Under the pieces are notes generated by a model that saw only the letters and a list, made by a program, of their open reading frames with translations, did no database searches and had not been told where the DNA came from. A stretch of 10,592 nt of DNA from an uncultured Nitrososphaera sp. (GTDB lineage: Archaea > Thermoproteota > Nitrososphaeria > Nitrososphaerales > Nitrososphaeraceae), in NCBI GenBank assembly GCA_946480575.1, contig CAMLKF010000059.1:1-10592 (forward strand), given 5' to 3'. Both the position numbers and the translations under genes were made by a program. Each line of letters starts with the position of its first letter. Within the stretch, counting starts at the first letter, position 1. Of this stretch, positions 1-5,451 are shown in pieces.

Positions 1-209
1 AAATCGCATTCGCTCAGCAACTAGAGCTAGCTAGTATCTGGCCCTAAGCTGCCCCGCCTGACCTTCATTAGGAAAGTTAAGAGCTTTAGAGGAATACAAA
101 GAATGAGGCTCTAAAGATGGCACGATGCTTGTCGTATACCCGCTATATCGAGGACAAATATTTAAGAAAGGTAGCAGTATGGCAATTAGAGCCTGCTCGA
201 TCCCGCGCT
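1..209. other. Intergenic stretch with no convincing gene
   Basis: No open frame here has coding character; the only plus-strand frame with a start (125 onward) runs about 100 bp into the antisense of the aldo/keto reductase and looks like its shadow. Two signals are visible. An 8-bp inverted repeat (ctttagag at 84-91, ctctaaag at 109-116) could form a hairpin with a 17-nt loop. An A/T-rich tract near 153-170 reads as a U-rich run on the minus strand, about 40-55 nt beyond the reductase stop, and could act as its terminator. Confidence 0.5.
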
Positions 210-1217
210 CTATCTATACTCGTCGCCGCAGTCGCCAATCATCTCGTACAGGTCGTTTGACTTTTTGCACACGTCTTCGATGCTGCCATGATCTTCTCTG
301 TCCAATCTAAGATTGAAAACGCGCAGGTTGTCGCTCCTGTGGTCGGCTATTCCGAGCCGGGTGCCGATTATGATGCCTGCCACAGCCGGCTTGTCGAGGA
401 TATAGCGCGCGGCAATGTTTGCAATGCTCACACTGTGCTTGCCAGCAATTTCCTTCAGGGTTGACAACAGCTCCTGGAACAAACGCCAGCCGCCCCACGC
501 GTCTACCATGCGCTTGTACTTACGCAGGCTCGCCGTGTCAAGCTGTGAAGAAGGCGGCTCCGACTTTCCGAGGTAACACTCCGACATCAGGCCGCCGCAG
601 ATTGTGCCGTATGCAAGCAGGCTGGAATTATTCTCGCTGCAAAAGTGGGCCATCTTGACCTCCGGCCTCCTGTCGACGATAGAGTACTGCACCTGATTTG
701 ACGCTATCCGCAAGTCCGCGTCCTTCATTATTTGCATGCGCTCGGTGTCAAAGTTGGTAAGGCCGATATGCCTTATCTCGCCCTCATCGCGCAGGTCCGA
801 GAGATGCTTTAGCGCGTCGATGTAGTAGGGGTTGTTGTAGTCCCACCAGTGGAATTGGACAAGGTCTATGGAGCTGACATTCATCCTGCGGAGCGACCTT
901 TCAATTGCTGCCTGCGCTGCGGACCGCGTTATCGTCTGCTGCGGCTCCGGCACCCATTTTGTCAGCGCCTGAACCCTCTGGAGCTCTTCTTCTCCTCCCT
1001 TCTGCTCAGCCAGCCTGCGCCTGAAATCTCCTATGAAATCTTCCGCAGGACCGTAAATGTCTGCCAGATCCCAGGTGGTCATGCCGGCTTCGTGGTACCT
1101 TACCATTTCTGCCACTGCCGCTTCAGGGTTTATGCGCCCGTGGCCGCCTGCAACCTGCCACATGCCGTTGAGTATCCGGCATATCTTCAGGCCAGGCGCC
1201 AGCTCATAATGCTCCAT
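210..1217 (-). CDS. Aldo/keto reductase family protein
   Basis: This is a predicted NAD(P)H-dependent oxidoreductase of the aldo/keto reductase (TIM-barrel) superfamily, cytosolic, substrate unknown. From the start chosen here the protein has 335 residues, normal for the family. The catalytic tetrad can be followed: Asp50 and Tyr55 in TTWDLADIYGPAE, Lys87 in ALTKW, and His123 in DLVQFHWW. The C-terminal cofactor-binding segment is also present (GIIIGTRL, then the RSDN motif). The open frame extends 29 codons further upstream to 1304, but that extension would overlap the neighbouring zinc-ribbon gene and is not conserved-looking. A TATA-like element at 1249-1260 lies inside the extension, so I start at the ATG at 1217 with a leader of about 12 nt. 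It is the last gene of the minus-strand trio. Family assignment is secure; substrate is not. Confidence 0.9.
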   Translation of the reverse strand: MEHYELAPGLKICRILNGMWQVAGGHGRINPEAAVAEMVRYHEAGMTTWDLADIYGPAEDFIGDFRRRLAEQKGGEEELQRVQALTKWVPEPQQTITRSAAQAAIERSLRRMNVSSIDLVQFHWWDYNNPYYIDALKHLSDLRDEGEIRHIGLTNFDTERMQIMKDADLRIASNQVQYSIVDRRPEVKMAHFCSENNSSLLAYGTICGGLMSECYLGKSEPPSSQLDTASLRKYKRMVDAWGGWRLFQELLSTLKEIAGKHSVSIANIAARYILDKPAVAGIIIGTRLGIADHRSDNLRVFNLRLDREDHGSIEDVCKKSNDLYEMIGDCGDEYR

Positions 1218-1248
1218 ATGCCGCGTTATATGCCGGCACGTTCCATCA

Positions 1249-1260
1249 TAATAAATATTA
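1249..1260 (-). promoter_or_regulatory. TATA-like promoter element of the aldo/keto reductase
   Basis: The minus strand reads TAATATTTATTA, centred about 38 nt before the ATG at 1217. This predicts a transcript starting near 1229 with a short leader. It lies in the 53-bp gap after the stop codon of the upstream small gene, so the reductase can be transcribed independently. Confidence 0.45.
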
Positions 1261-1270
1261 AACAAAATTT

Positions 1271-1426
1271 TCAGTGATGATGGTGTCCGCAACCGCAACC
1301 GCAACCGCCCATCATGCCGTGATCGCTGTCATGCGAAGAGGAGCACGAGGGGCATTTCTTGGCGTCATTTTCAGACATGAACATGACGCCGCACGAAACG
1401 CACTTCATCTTTTGGATTCCTTGCAT
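1271..1426 (-). CDS. 51-residue zinc-ribbon protein with Cys/His-rich tail
   Basis: I read this short gene directly from the minus strand. It encodes 51 residues. Two CxxC knuckles (Cys9/Cys12 in KCVSCG and Cys25/Cys28 in KCPSCS) form a small zinc ribbon. They are followed by a His/Met linker (His32, His36, Met38, Met39) and a tail GGCGCGCGHHHH with alternating Cys42/44/46 and four terminal His. The tail has the look of a site for soft or borderline metals (Zn, Cu, Ni); this is inference, and no family name is recognised. A TATA-like element centred 28 nt before the ATG at 1426 supports a leaderless transcript from that codon; the alternative start is Met7. The Cys-Gly tail is encoded by a GGTTGC hexamer repeated in tandem. 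It sits between the TrmJ-like gene and the reductase, both on the same strand. Confidence 0.7.
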   Translation of the reverse strand: MQGIQKMKCVSCGVMFMSENDAKKCPSCSSSHDSDHGMMGGCGCGCGHHHH

Positions 1427-1449
1427 GCCCTTCAGGCAGCAGCTGTAGC

Positions 1450-1458
1450 TATATTAAG
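1450..1458 (-). promoter_or_regulatory. TATA-like element of the zinc-ribbon mini-gene
   Basis: The minus strand reads CTTAATATA, centred near 1454, 28 nt before the ATG at 1426. It physically overlaps the TAA stop codon (1454-1456) of the upstream TrmJ-like gene. The small gene therefore appears to have its own leaderless promoter rather than depending only on read-through. Confidence 0.5.
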
Positions 1459-2203
1459 GCAATGCATGTCTATAGGCTTTCCGCGACCTTTCCATCGCCA
1501 GCAGGCTTCTCCGGAGCAGCGACACGAGCAGCATCACATCCTTCGTTGTCGGCACGCTCTTTGCTACCATCTTTTTCATCGCAGCGTCTAGCAGTGGCTT
1601 TTTGTGATCATCATAGTTGCCGGCGTCAGCCACCTTGTCCACATATCGCAATAATAGATCAATGTCCTGCTGCGAAGCCAGGTCGATGCTCTTCTTTGTC
1701 TTCTTTCTTCTGTCCCTGACCTCAGGCCTGAACCTTGAAATTTCATAGAGCAGAATAGCAAGCGCATGGGCAACGTTCATTGTCCTGTACCTTGTCTTTG
1801 TGTCGATGGTCACCACGAGGTCGCATAGCTCCAGCTCCTGATTGTTCAGACCCGACGACTCCCTGCCGAGCACTATGCACAGGTCCTTGCCCTCCGCGTC
1901 ATACGCCAGCTGCGCCAGACGCTCGGGGGATATTGATTCACGCAGGATGTTGAGCTTGCTTGTTGCCTGGATGGCCGACGTCGCCACGAGGATGTCAAAC
2001 TTTTTTCTCAGCTGCTTGAGCATAATCACCTCAGCCGACGCAAGCACGTCCTTGCCGTGCGTGGCGTAGCGCACGGCCTCTTCCCTATCATAGCGCGGGT
2101 TTACCAAATAGAGCTTTTTGAGGCCGAAATTCTTCATCAGCCTAGCGATGTGGCCGACGTTGACGTGATATTGCGGCTCTACTATGGCGACAGCAATAGT
2201 CAT
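1454..2203 (-). CDS. TrmJ-like tRNA/RNA 2'-O-methyltransferase (SpoU/TrmH family)
   Basis: This is a SAM-dependent SPOUT-class methyltransferase that methylates ribose 2'-OH. Archaeal members of this branch (TrmJ) modify position 32 of the tRNA anticodon loop. The 249 residues fit the family. Motif 1 is at the N-terminus: Asn15-x-Gly17-x3-Arg21 in NVGHIARLMKNFG, ending in LYLVNP. Motif 2, LGRESSGL, is at 112-119. Motif 3 is RTMNVAHALAILLYE at 140-154, with Met in place of the more usual Leu. Motifs 2 and 3 form the trefoil knot that binds SAM and makes the dimer. The C-terminal ~90 residues are helical, as in TrmJ. The ATG at 2203 is preceded by ATAAAT centred 27 nt upstream, so the mRNA is probably leaderless. 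The family is certain; the exact target nucleotide is inferred. Confidence 0.92.
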   Translation of the reverse strand: MTIAVAIVEPQYHVNVGHIARLMKNFGLKKLYLVNPRYDREEAVRYATHGKDVLASAEVIMLKQLRKKFDILVATSAIQATSKLNILRESISPERLAQLAYDAEGKDLCIVLGRESSGLNNQELELCDLVVTIDTKTRYRTMNVAHALAILLYEISRFRPEVRDRRKKTKKSIDLASQQDIDLLLRYVDKVADAGNYDDHKKPLLDAAMKKMVAKSVPTTKDVMLLVSLLRRSLLAMERSRKAYRHALP

Positions 2204-2226
2204 GCCTGTACGCTAAAACCTTGGGG

Positions 2227-2233
2227 ATTTATG
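2227..2233 (-). promoter_or_regulatory. TATA-like element of the TrmJ-like gene
   Basis: The minus strand reads CATAAAT, centred at 2230, 27 nt before the ATG at 2203. This is the spacing expected for a leaderless archaeal transcript. Confidence 0.45.
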
Positions 2234-2321
2234 TCTTCAAAAGTAACTAAATGGAACCCGACAAAAACTTCTCCTTCTTCCTACTTGAATCAATTTACAG
2301 AGGCAGACCTCAAAATGCATA

Positions 2322-2329
2322 CTAAAATT
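2322..2329 (+). promoter_or_regulatory. TATA-like element deciding the start of the cupredoxin-like gene
   Basis: CTAAAATT is centred near 2325, 25 nt before the ATG at 2350 and 19 nt before the GTG at 2344. The spacing favours 2350 as the leaderless start. Together with the element at 2227-2233 it makes 2204-2349 a divergent promoter region. Confidence 0.45.
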
Positions 2330-2349
2330 GAAGGCATACGCATGTGGCA

Positions 2350-3201
2350 ATGGCTGTAGTAGTAGCAATAACCGCCATGATGCTGGCTTTGGTGATGCTG
2401 CTGGGTTTTGCAGGGGCGACACAGATCCTTGCGCAGCTGCAGCTCCCACCAAGAACCAACACCAGCAATAGTAGCAACAGCCGGCTGAATGCAGAGGCAA
2501 TCTATGAGTCAAACAGCGTAACTGCCGACTCGGATGTCGAGAATCTGGTGATCCTGATTCCTGACAGCAGTATTGCCGACTATAGTAGAGGAGCCATGGC
2601 ATCGCCGATATTTCATGGATTCCTTCCAGGAAGTGCAACAATAGTTAGCGGAACCAATGTGACTTGGATAAACGCGGATGTCAATGCAACTCACGGCATA
2701 GCGCTGTCGGTCTCAGGAGGAGGAGGCCAGATATTTGAGGAGACATCGATACCCTACCAGAATGGAACGAGCTACATGTTCGACGAAGAAGGAGAATACA
2801 CATTTACAGATCCGGCCAGCGGAATGACAGGCACAATAACCGTGGTGTCAGAAGATGACGAAGACGACCCGCTTACAAACTCGTCAAGACCCACAGTGGG
2901 CTTGGTCGCAGTTCCGGTATTTGGGGAGCTTAGATTCAGCAGCCATCTGAACAGGCTGGGCTTTAACGCTGTGTCCTCGTTCAGCCCAGAAGAAGTAGGA
3001 AGAGCAAGAACAAACACTACTGGTGCAACAGGAGGAGTAAACGCCACATCATCAGTACAAGGAGCAGCAGAAGACAGACTTGTCCTGTATGTCTGGAGCC
3101 AAGAGGAATCAGACTCGCAGACAGTCATTAACAGGTTTGCTTCAAAGCTCCGCACGCTTGAAGGGATCCTATATCCCGGCGACGCGATAAAGCAGAGCTA
3201 G
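2350..3201 (+). CDS. Exported plastocyanin-like (cupredoxin-fold) protein lacking copper ligands
   Basis: The 283-residue protein begins with a hydrophobic signal or anchor (residues 1-28, MAVVVAITAMM...QILA) that lacks the usual basic N-terminus. A Ser/Asn-rich linker with many N-glycosylation sequons follows. Residues about 88-165 match the blue-copper cupredoxin layout: GSATIVSGTNVTWINAD, His115 in ATHGIAL, then GEYTFTDPASGMTG. In active family members the last segment reads like YxYxCxxHPxM. Here Cys and the second His are absent and the loop is one residue shorter; His115 and Met159 remain. The whole protein has no cysteine, so a type-1 copper site cannot form. An acidic stretch (SEDDEDDP) leads to a ~110-residue C-terminal domain I do not recognise. 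Such proteins are common in the ammonia-oxidising archaeal envelope. I chose ATG 2350 over GTG 2344 because of the TATA spacing. Its 3' end overlaps the convergent gene by 33 bp. Confidence 0.75.
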   Translation: MAVVVAITAMMLALVMLLGFAGATQILAQLQLPPRTNTSNSSNSRLNAEAIYESNSVTADSDVENLVILIPDSSIADYSRGAMASPIFHGFLPGSATIVSGTNVTWINADVNATHGIALSVSGGGGQIFEETSIPYQNGTSYMFDEEGEYTFTDPASGMTGTITVVSEDDEDDPLTNSSRPTVGLVAVPVFGELRFSSHLNRLGFNAVSSFSPEEVGRARTNTTGATGGVNATSSVQGAAEDRLVLYVWSQEESDSQTVINRFASKLRTLEGILYPGDAIKQS

Positions 3202-3564
3202 CAGTAAGCCATCCTGCCGCACTTCCTGCAACAGGGGCATGAGCTTGGCAAACGAAGCAATGATGGCAACACGGTATTTTTGTGGCTGCATCTTGGACAG
3301 GTTGAAGTCAGGGATCGACGAGACAAGCGAGTATATCATGAATTGATATTCGTCAAGGTTCTTGGCTGCGCTTGCTGCTTCACCCACTGCAGACACACTT
3401 TTTCTTGCCACCCTGACGTTTACTAACACTGCACCAAAGACTCTCTGTGCGCCCTTGACCATCAGGTCAGGCGTGGTTATTCCGTCGCAAGAGAGCATTC
3501 TGACGCAGCTAGAATCGACGAGCCTCCTAGATATTACTGCGTTCAGGATAGAGGACGGCACCAC
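3169..3564 (-). CDS. Conserved-looking hypothetical protein (131 residues)
   Basis: I do not recognise a named family. The predicted protein is soluble and mostly helical, with a hydrophobic core segment (FGAVLVNVRVA, about 43-53), a QFMIYSLVSSIPDFNLSK segment and a C-terminal helix ending in LLLALLYRVAGI. A single Cys pair (Cys20, Cys26) is near the N-terminus. The start is GTG at 3564 (a second GTG follows at 3561). A minus-strand CATTTTTAACG element centred near 3592, 28 nt upstream, supports a leaderless start there. The 3' end overlaps the cupredoxin-like gene tail to tail by 33 bp, so one C-terminus may be an extension beyond the conserved core. The gene looks genuine from promoter placement and its amino-acid composition, but function is unknown. 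Confidence 0.6.
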   Translation of the reverse strand: MVPSSILNAVISRRLVDSSCVRMLSCDGITTPDLMVKGAQRVFGAVLVNVRVARKSVSAVGEAASAAKNLDEYQFMIYSLVSSIPDFNLSKMQPQKYRVAIIASFAKLMPLLQEVRQDGLLLALLYRVAGI

Positions 3565-3586
3565 TTCTTTACGGCTGCAATTCCGG

Positions 3587-3597
3587 CGTTAAAAATG
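3587..3597 (-). promoter_or_regulatory. TATA-like element of the 131-residue hypothetical gene
   Basis: The minus strand reads CATTTTTAACG, centred at 3592, 28 nt before the GTG at 3564. It is the best A/T element upstream of that gene. Confidence 0.45.
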
Positions 3598-3771
3598 TAC
3601 GATTGAGCAAGGCGAAAGGAGGCGCAAAATGGTGCGATGGATGCCGACTAAAAAACGATCAAGCAAAATGTAAATATTGTATGTTTTACTAACTATTCAA
3701 TATATAATTATGATAGTTGCCATAATTAGCAGAAAGAGCTTGAAAACAAAAATGTTTTTATGCAATTACTG

Positions 3772-3782
3772 ATAATATATAG
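3772..3782 (+). promoter_or_regulatory. TATA-like element upstream of the candidate RNA
   Basis: ATAATATATAG is centred at 3777, which places a transcript start near 3803, just before the base-paired segment. A second element, GTTTTTATG at 3754-3762, would start RNA near 3784. No coding frame begins at either position. Confidence 0.4.
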
Positions 3783-3802
3783 CTGCATGATGTTGCCAAA
3801 AG

Positions 3803-3930
3803 CCATGGGTTGACCTTGGCGCTTGGCGTGCAAAACTGCATCACGTAAAAAAACGCGACTTTAACGGCAAAGGCTGTAACAAGGTCGTAGGTGCAGGATC
3901 GCCAAGCGCCATTTACCACCTGTTCTTTTG
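3803..3930 (+). ncRNA. Candidate structured non-coding RNA
   Basis: A perfect 12-bp inverted repeat (TGGCGCTTGGCG at 3817-3828 with CGCCAAGCGCCA at 3900-3911) closes a 71-nt insert in otherwise AT-rich DNA. Inside it, TGCA-AAAC-TGCA (3829-3840) can form a small hairpin. A further 7-bp complement (GACCTTG 3812-3818 with CAAGGTC 3880-3886) crosses or competes with the long stem, which would allow a pseudoknot or a switch. A TATA-like element 26 nt upstream and a T-rich stretch downstream (3918-3945) fit a free-standing transcript. It is not a tRNA (no T-loop consensus), nor visibly SRP, RNase P, C/D or H/ACA RNA. The strand is inferred from promoter and T-run only. Confidence 0.45.
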
Positions 3931-3989
3931 CTGTTAAATTTTCCTATAGATAAAACGGAATGTAATCGTATAGAATATTTTCACATTGA

Positions 3990-4000
3990 TTAAAAATAAT
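3990..4000 (+). promoter_or_regulatory. TATA-like element of the secreted 223-residue protein gene
   Basis: TTAAAAATAAT is centred near 3995, 23 nt before the ATG at 4018, consistent with a leaderless transcript from the longer start. Confidence 0.5.
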
Positions 4001-4017
4001 GCTCGCGCTCGTCTACC

Positions 4018-4689
4018 ATGAATATTATTATTTTTTTCGGCCGCACGAGCATAATGTTGTTATTATTGGCTTTGGCCGCCGTCGCCACAGTTTCAATAGC
4101 GGCGGGCACAGCGGTGGCTCAGCAGAACCAGACGTCAGATTCCGCGACGCCAGCTAGGAGTAACAATACCTCCACGGCTGCAAACGTCACGTCTCCAGCA
4201 GGCATGAGCCTTGACGCTGCAAGGGACCTGTACCTGTCGGTGTGGAACCAGACAGAGTTCAACGCCACGTTCAGCACGTACGTCAAGCAGGACACCGCAG
4301 CCGGCTACGGCGTCTACGAAGAGCATGGCGATGTCTTTACGCCTGGCGAAACGATGGTACTCTACGTCGAGCCGGTGGGCTTTGACCACGAAGAATTGCT
4401 TGACCAGAAAGGCAACAAGCTGTACCTGGTGAACATCACCGCGGACTATATCATAGCTGGCGCCAACGGCACAGAGATTCAGACGATTGAGGATGAGCCT
4501 GTCGGGAGCATCATATCGCATAGGCCCAACACTGAGCTCTCCTTGGAGCTGACGCTGACTCAGGAGCGGCCGTTGCCCGAAGGCGACTATACGATAACGT
4601 ACGTGATCACCGACGAGGTCTCGGGCGAAAGCTTTGAGCTGGCCAAGGACGTCAGGGTGGCAAAGACCGTACCTGCAAGCGTGGCATAG
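4018..4689 (+). CDS. Secreted protein of unknown function, beta-rich
   Basis: The 223-residue product has a clear signal peptide: basic Arg9, a hydrophobic core IMLLLLALAAVATVSIAA, and a likely cleavage site TAVA|QQ after residue 34. An Asn/Ser/Thr-rich linker with several sequons follows. The mature part (about 60-215) starts with DAARDLYLSVWNQTEFNA, then VFTPGETMVLYVEPVGF, and ends with a strand-rich region (LSLELTLTQERPLPEGDYT). This suggests a beta-sandwich exposed outside the membrane. There is no cysteine and no visible catalytic motif. No family name is recognised. The ATG at 4018 is preferred over Met13 because a TATA-like element lies 23 nt upstream. It converges with another exported-protein gene, separated by only 20 bp. 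Confidence 0.75.
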   Translation: MNIIIFFGRTSIMLLLLALAAVATVSIAAGTAVAQQNQTSDSATPARSNNTSTAANVTSPAGMSLDAARDLYLSVWNQTEFNATFSTYVKQDTAAGYGVYEEHGDVFTPGETMVLYVEPVGFDHEELLDQKGNKLYLVNITADYIIAGANGTEIQTIEDEPVGSIISHRPNTELSLELTLTQERPLPEGDYTITYVITDEVSGESFELAKDVRVAKTVPASVA

Positions 4690-4696
4690 CACACAT

Positions 4697-4712
4697 ACTA
4701 CTACTACTATTA
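4697..4712. repeat. (TAC)n trinucleotide repeat between convergent genes
   Basis: TACTACTACTACTATTAC-like sequence fills most of the 20-bp gap between the stop codons at 4689 and 4710 and runs into the minus-strand TAA. Similar short (GTA/AGT)n runs occur at 2354-2363 and 8420-8436. Confidence 0.6.
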
Positions 4713-5360
4713 CGGCGCATAGTCCATCAAATAGTCTGGCGGCTTGTCGAGGTTGACGCTGTCCACCCTTACCGACACAGTGACCCAGTAGCGGAACGAC
4801 GACGGGTTCCCGATGAGCCACCCCTCTAATGGAAATTCCACCCTGTCCTGCGGCATCCCTGATGAAATCTGGGTCTGCGGGACAAGGTACTCTCCGGTGG
4901 TGCTGTCAAACACTGCATAGTGCCACCCCTTTTCAGCAAAGTTTGAATCCTGAGCAAAATTTGGAAACATGATTATGTAGTGCCGCTGGTCGCCGTCCAT
5001 TTCTGGGCTCGTAGTAATGACATGCCACAGGTAGTTAGTTTCGTATTTCTCGTTCAGGTTGGGGTCGCCTGCAAGCTCTATCGAAAACAGAAACGCGTTG
5101 CCCTGCTTTTTCACGCTTGCCCCCAAGATATCGTGGTAGCCCCTGACCTCGGGCACAGTGCTAGAATTAGATTGCTGAAGCACCGGCCTCGCGTCGCCCC
5201 TCGCGTCGACGATGCTGCTGTCGGCGTTATTGTAAAATCCCACTGTTGCCGATTGTCCTCCGGGCAGCTGCGGACCCAGCCCGGCGATAGCGAATGAAGC
5301 CGGGACCAGCGTTGCGATTGCAACTGCAATCACCAATACGGACGACGCCTTCAACAACAT
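4710..5360 (-). CDS. Exported protein with a C-terminal beta-sandwich-like domain
   Basis: The 216-residue product starts with a signal peptide (Lys4; hydrophobic VLVIAVAIATLVPASFAIAG; cleavage near residues 24-26). Residues 75-216 contain HDILGASVKKQGNAFLF, an ELAGDPNLNEKYETNYLWHV strand pair, HYIIMFPNF, and a Trp/Tyr-rich C-terminus RYWVTVSVRV ending in PPDYLMDYAP. The strand pattern recalls DOMON or CBM9-like beta-sandwiches, but this is only a shape-based guess. There is no cysteine. It is divergent from the DNA ligase gene; the 91-bp gap holds a TATA-like CTTAAAAAATG on the minus strand about 60 nt upstream. A second A/T box (GATTATATATG) directly abuts the ATG and would fit only a shorter, uncharged signal peptide from GTG 5333, which is less likely. 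Confidence 0.75.
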   Translation of the reverse strand: MLLKASSVLVIAVAIATLVPASFAIAGLGPQLPGGQSATVGFYNNADSSIVDARGDARPVLQQSNSSTVPEVRGYHDILGASVKKQGNAFLFSIELAGDPNLNEKYETNYLWHVITTSPEMDGDQRHYIIMFPNFAQDSNFAEKGWHYAVFDSTTGEYLVPQTQISSGMPQDRVEFPLEGWLIGNPSSFRYWVTVSVRVDSVNLDKPPDYLMDYAP

Positions 5361-5415
5361 ATATAATCTGTAAAGAGGTGGTATTTGCCATTTGCGTCGC
5401 CGTCATCGTCAAGAC

Positions 5416-5425
5416 ATTTTTTAAG
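5416..5425. promoter_or_regulatory. Shared TATA-like element between the exported-protein and ligase genes
   Basis: ATTTTTTAAG reads as an A/T box on both strands. On the plus strand it is centred about 31 nt before the ligase GTG at 5452, which predicts a leader of about 5 nt. On the minus strand it would give a leader of about 35 nt for the gene starting at 5360. Confidence 0.4.
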
Positions 5426-5451
5426 TCGGCTGACACATGCTGCATTGATAC

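Larger units (their letters stand above)
3565..4017. other. 453-bp AT-rich intergenic region
   Basis: No frame longer than about 14 codons with a start is coding-like. The region holds the promoter of the leftward hypothetical gene (about 3592), a very AT-rich block at 3665-3782 with several TATA-like sequences, a candidate structured RNA (about 3803-3930) and the promoter of the rightward secreted-protein gene (3990-4000). Confidence 0.7.

Noticed and set aside
84..116. 8-bp inverted repeat as a regulatory hairpin or attachment site
   Set aside because: It is short, AT-rich and has a 17-nt loop; repeats like this are expected by chance at this scale.
1218..1304. N-terminal extension of the aldo/keto reductase to 1304
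   Set aside because: It would overlap the zinc-ribbon gene, contains the TATA-like element, and has no resemblance to a reductase N-terminus.
3872..3903. Resemblance to the 3' end of 16S rRNA (GTAACAAGGT, then CGTAGG, TGC, GGATC in the same order)
   Set aside because: The matching blocks are short and separated by deletions, and no other rRNA sequence is nearby. It is probably chance, though it lies inside the candidate RNA.
3817..3911. The 12-bp inverted repeat as the ends of a miniature transposable element
   Set aside because: No direct target duplication flanks the arms and no second copy is present in the window; an RNA stem fits better.
4135..4821. Long minus-strand frame opposite the secreted-protein gene
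   Set aside because: It is the complementary shadow of a gene with a clear signal peptide and promoter; its composition (many Arg, Val, His, Cys) is typical of antisense translation.
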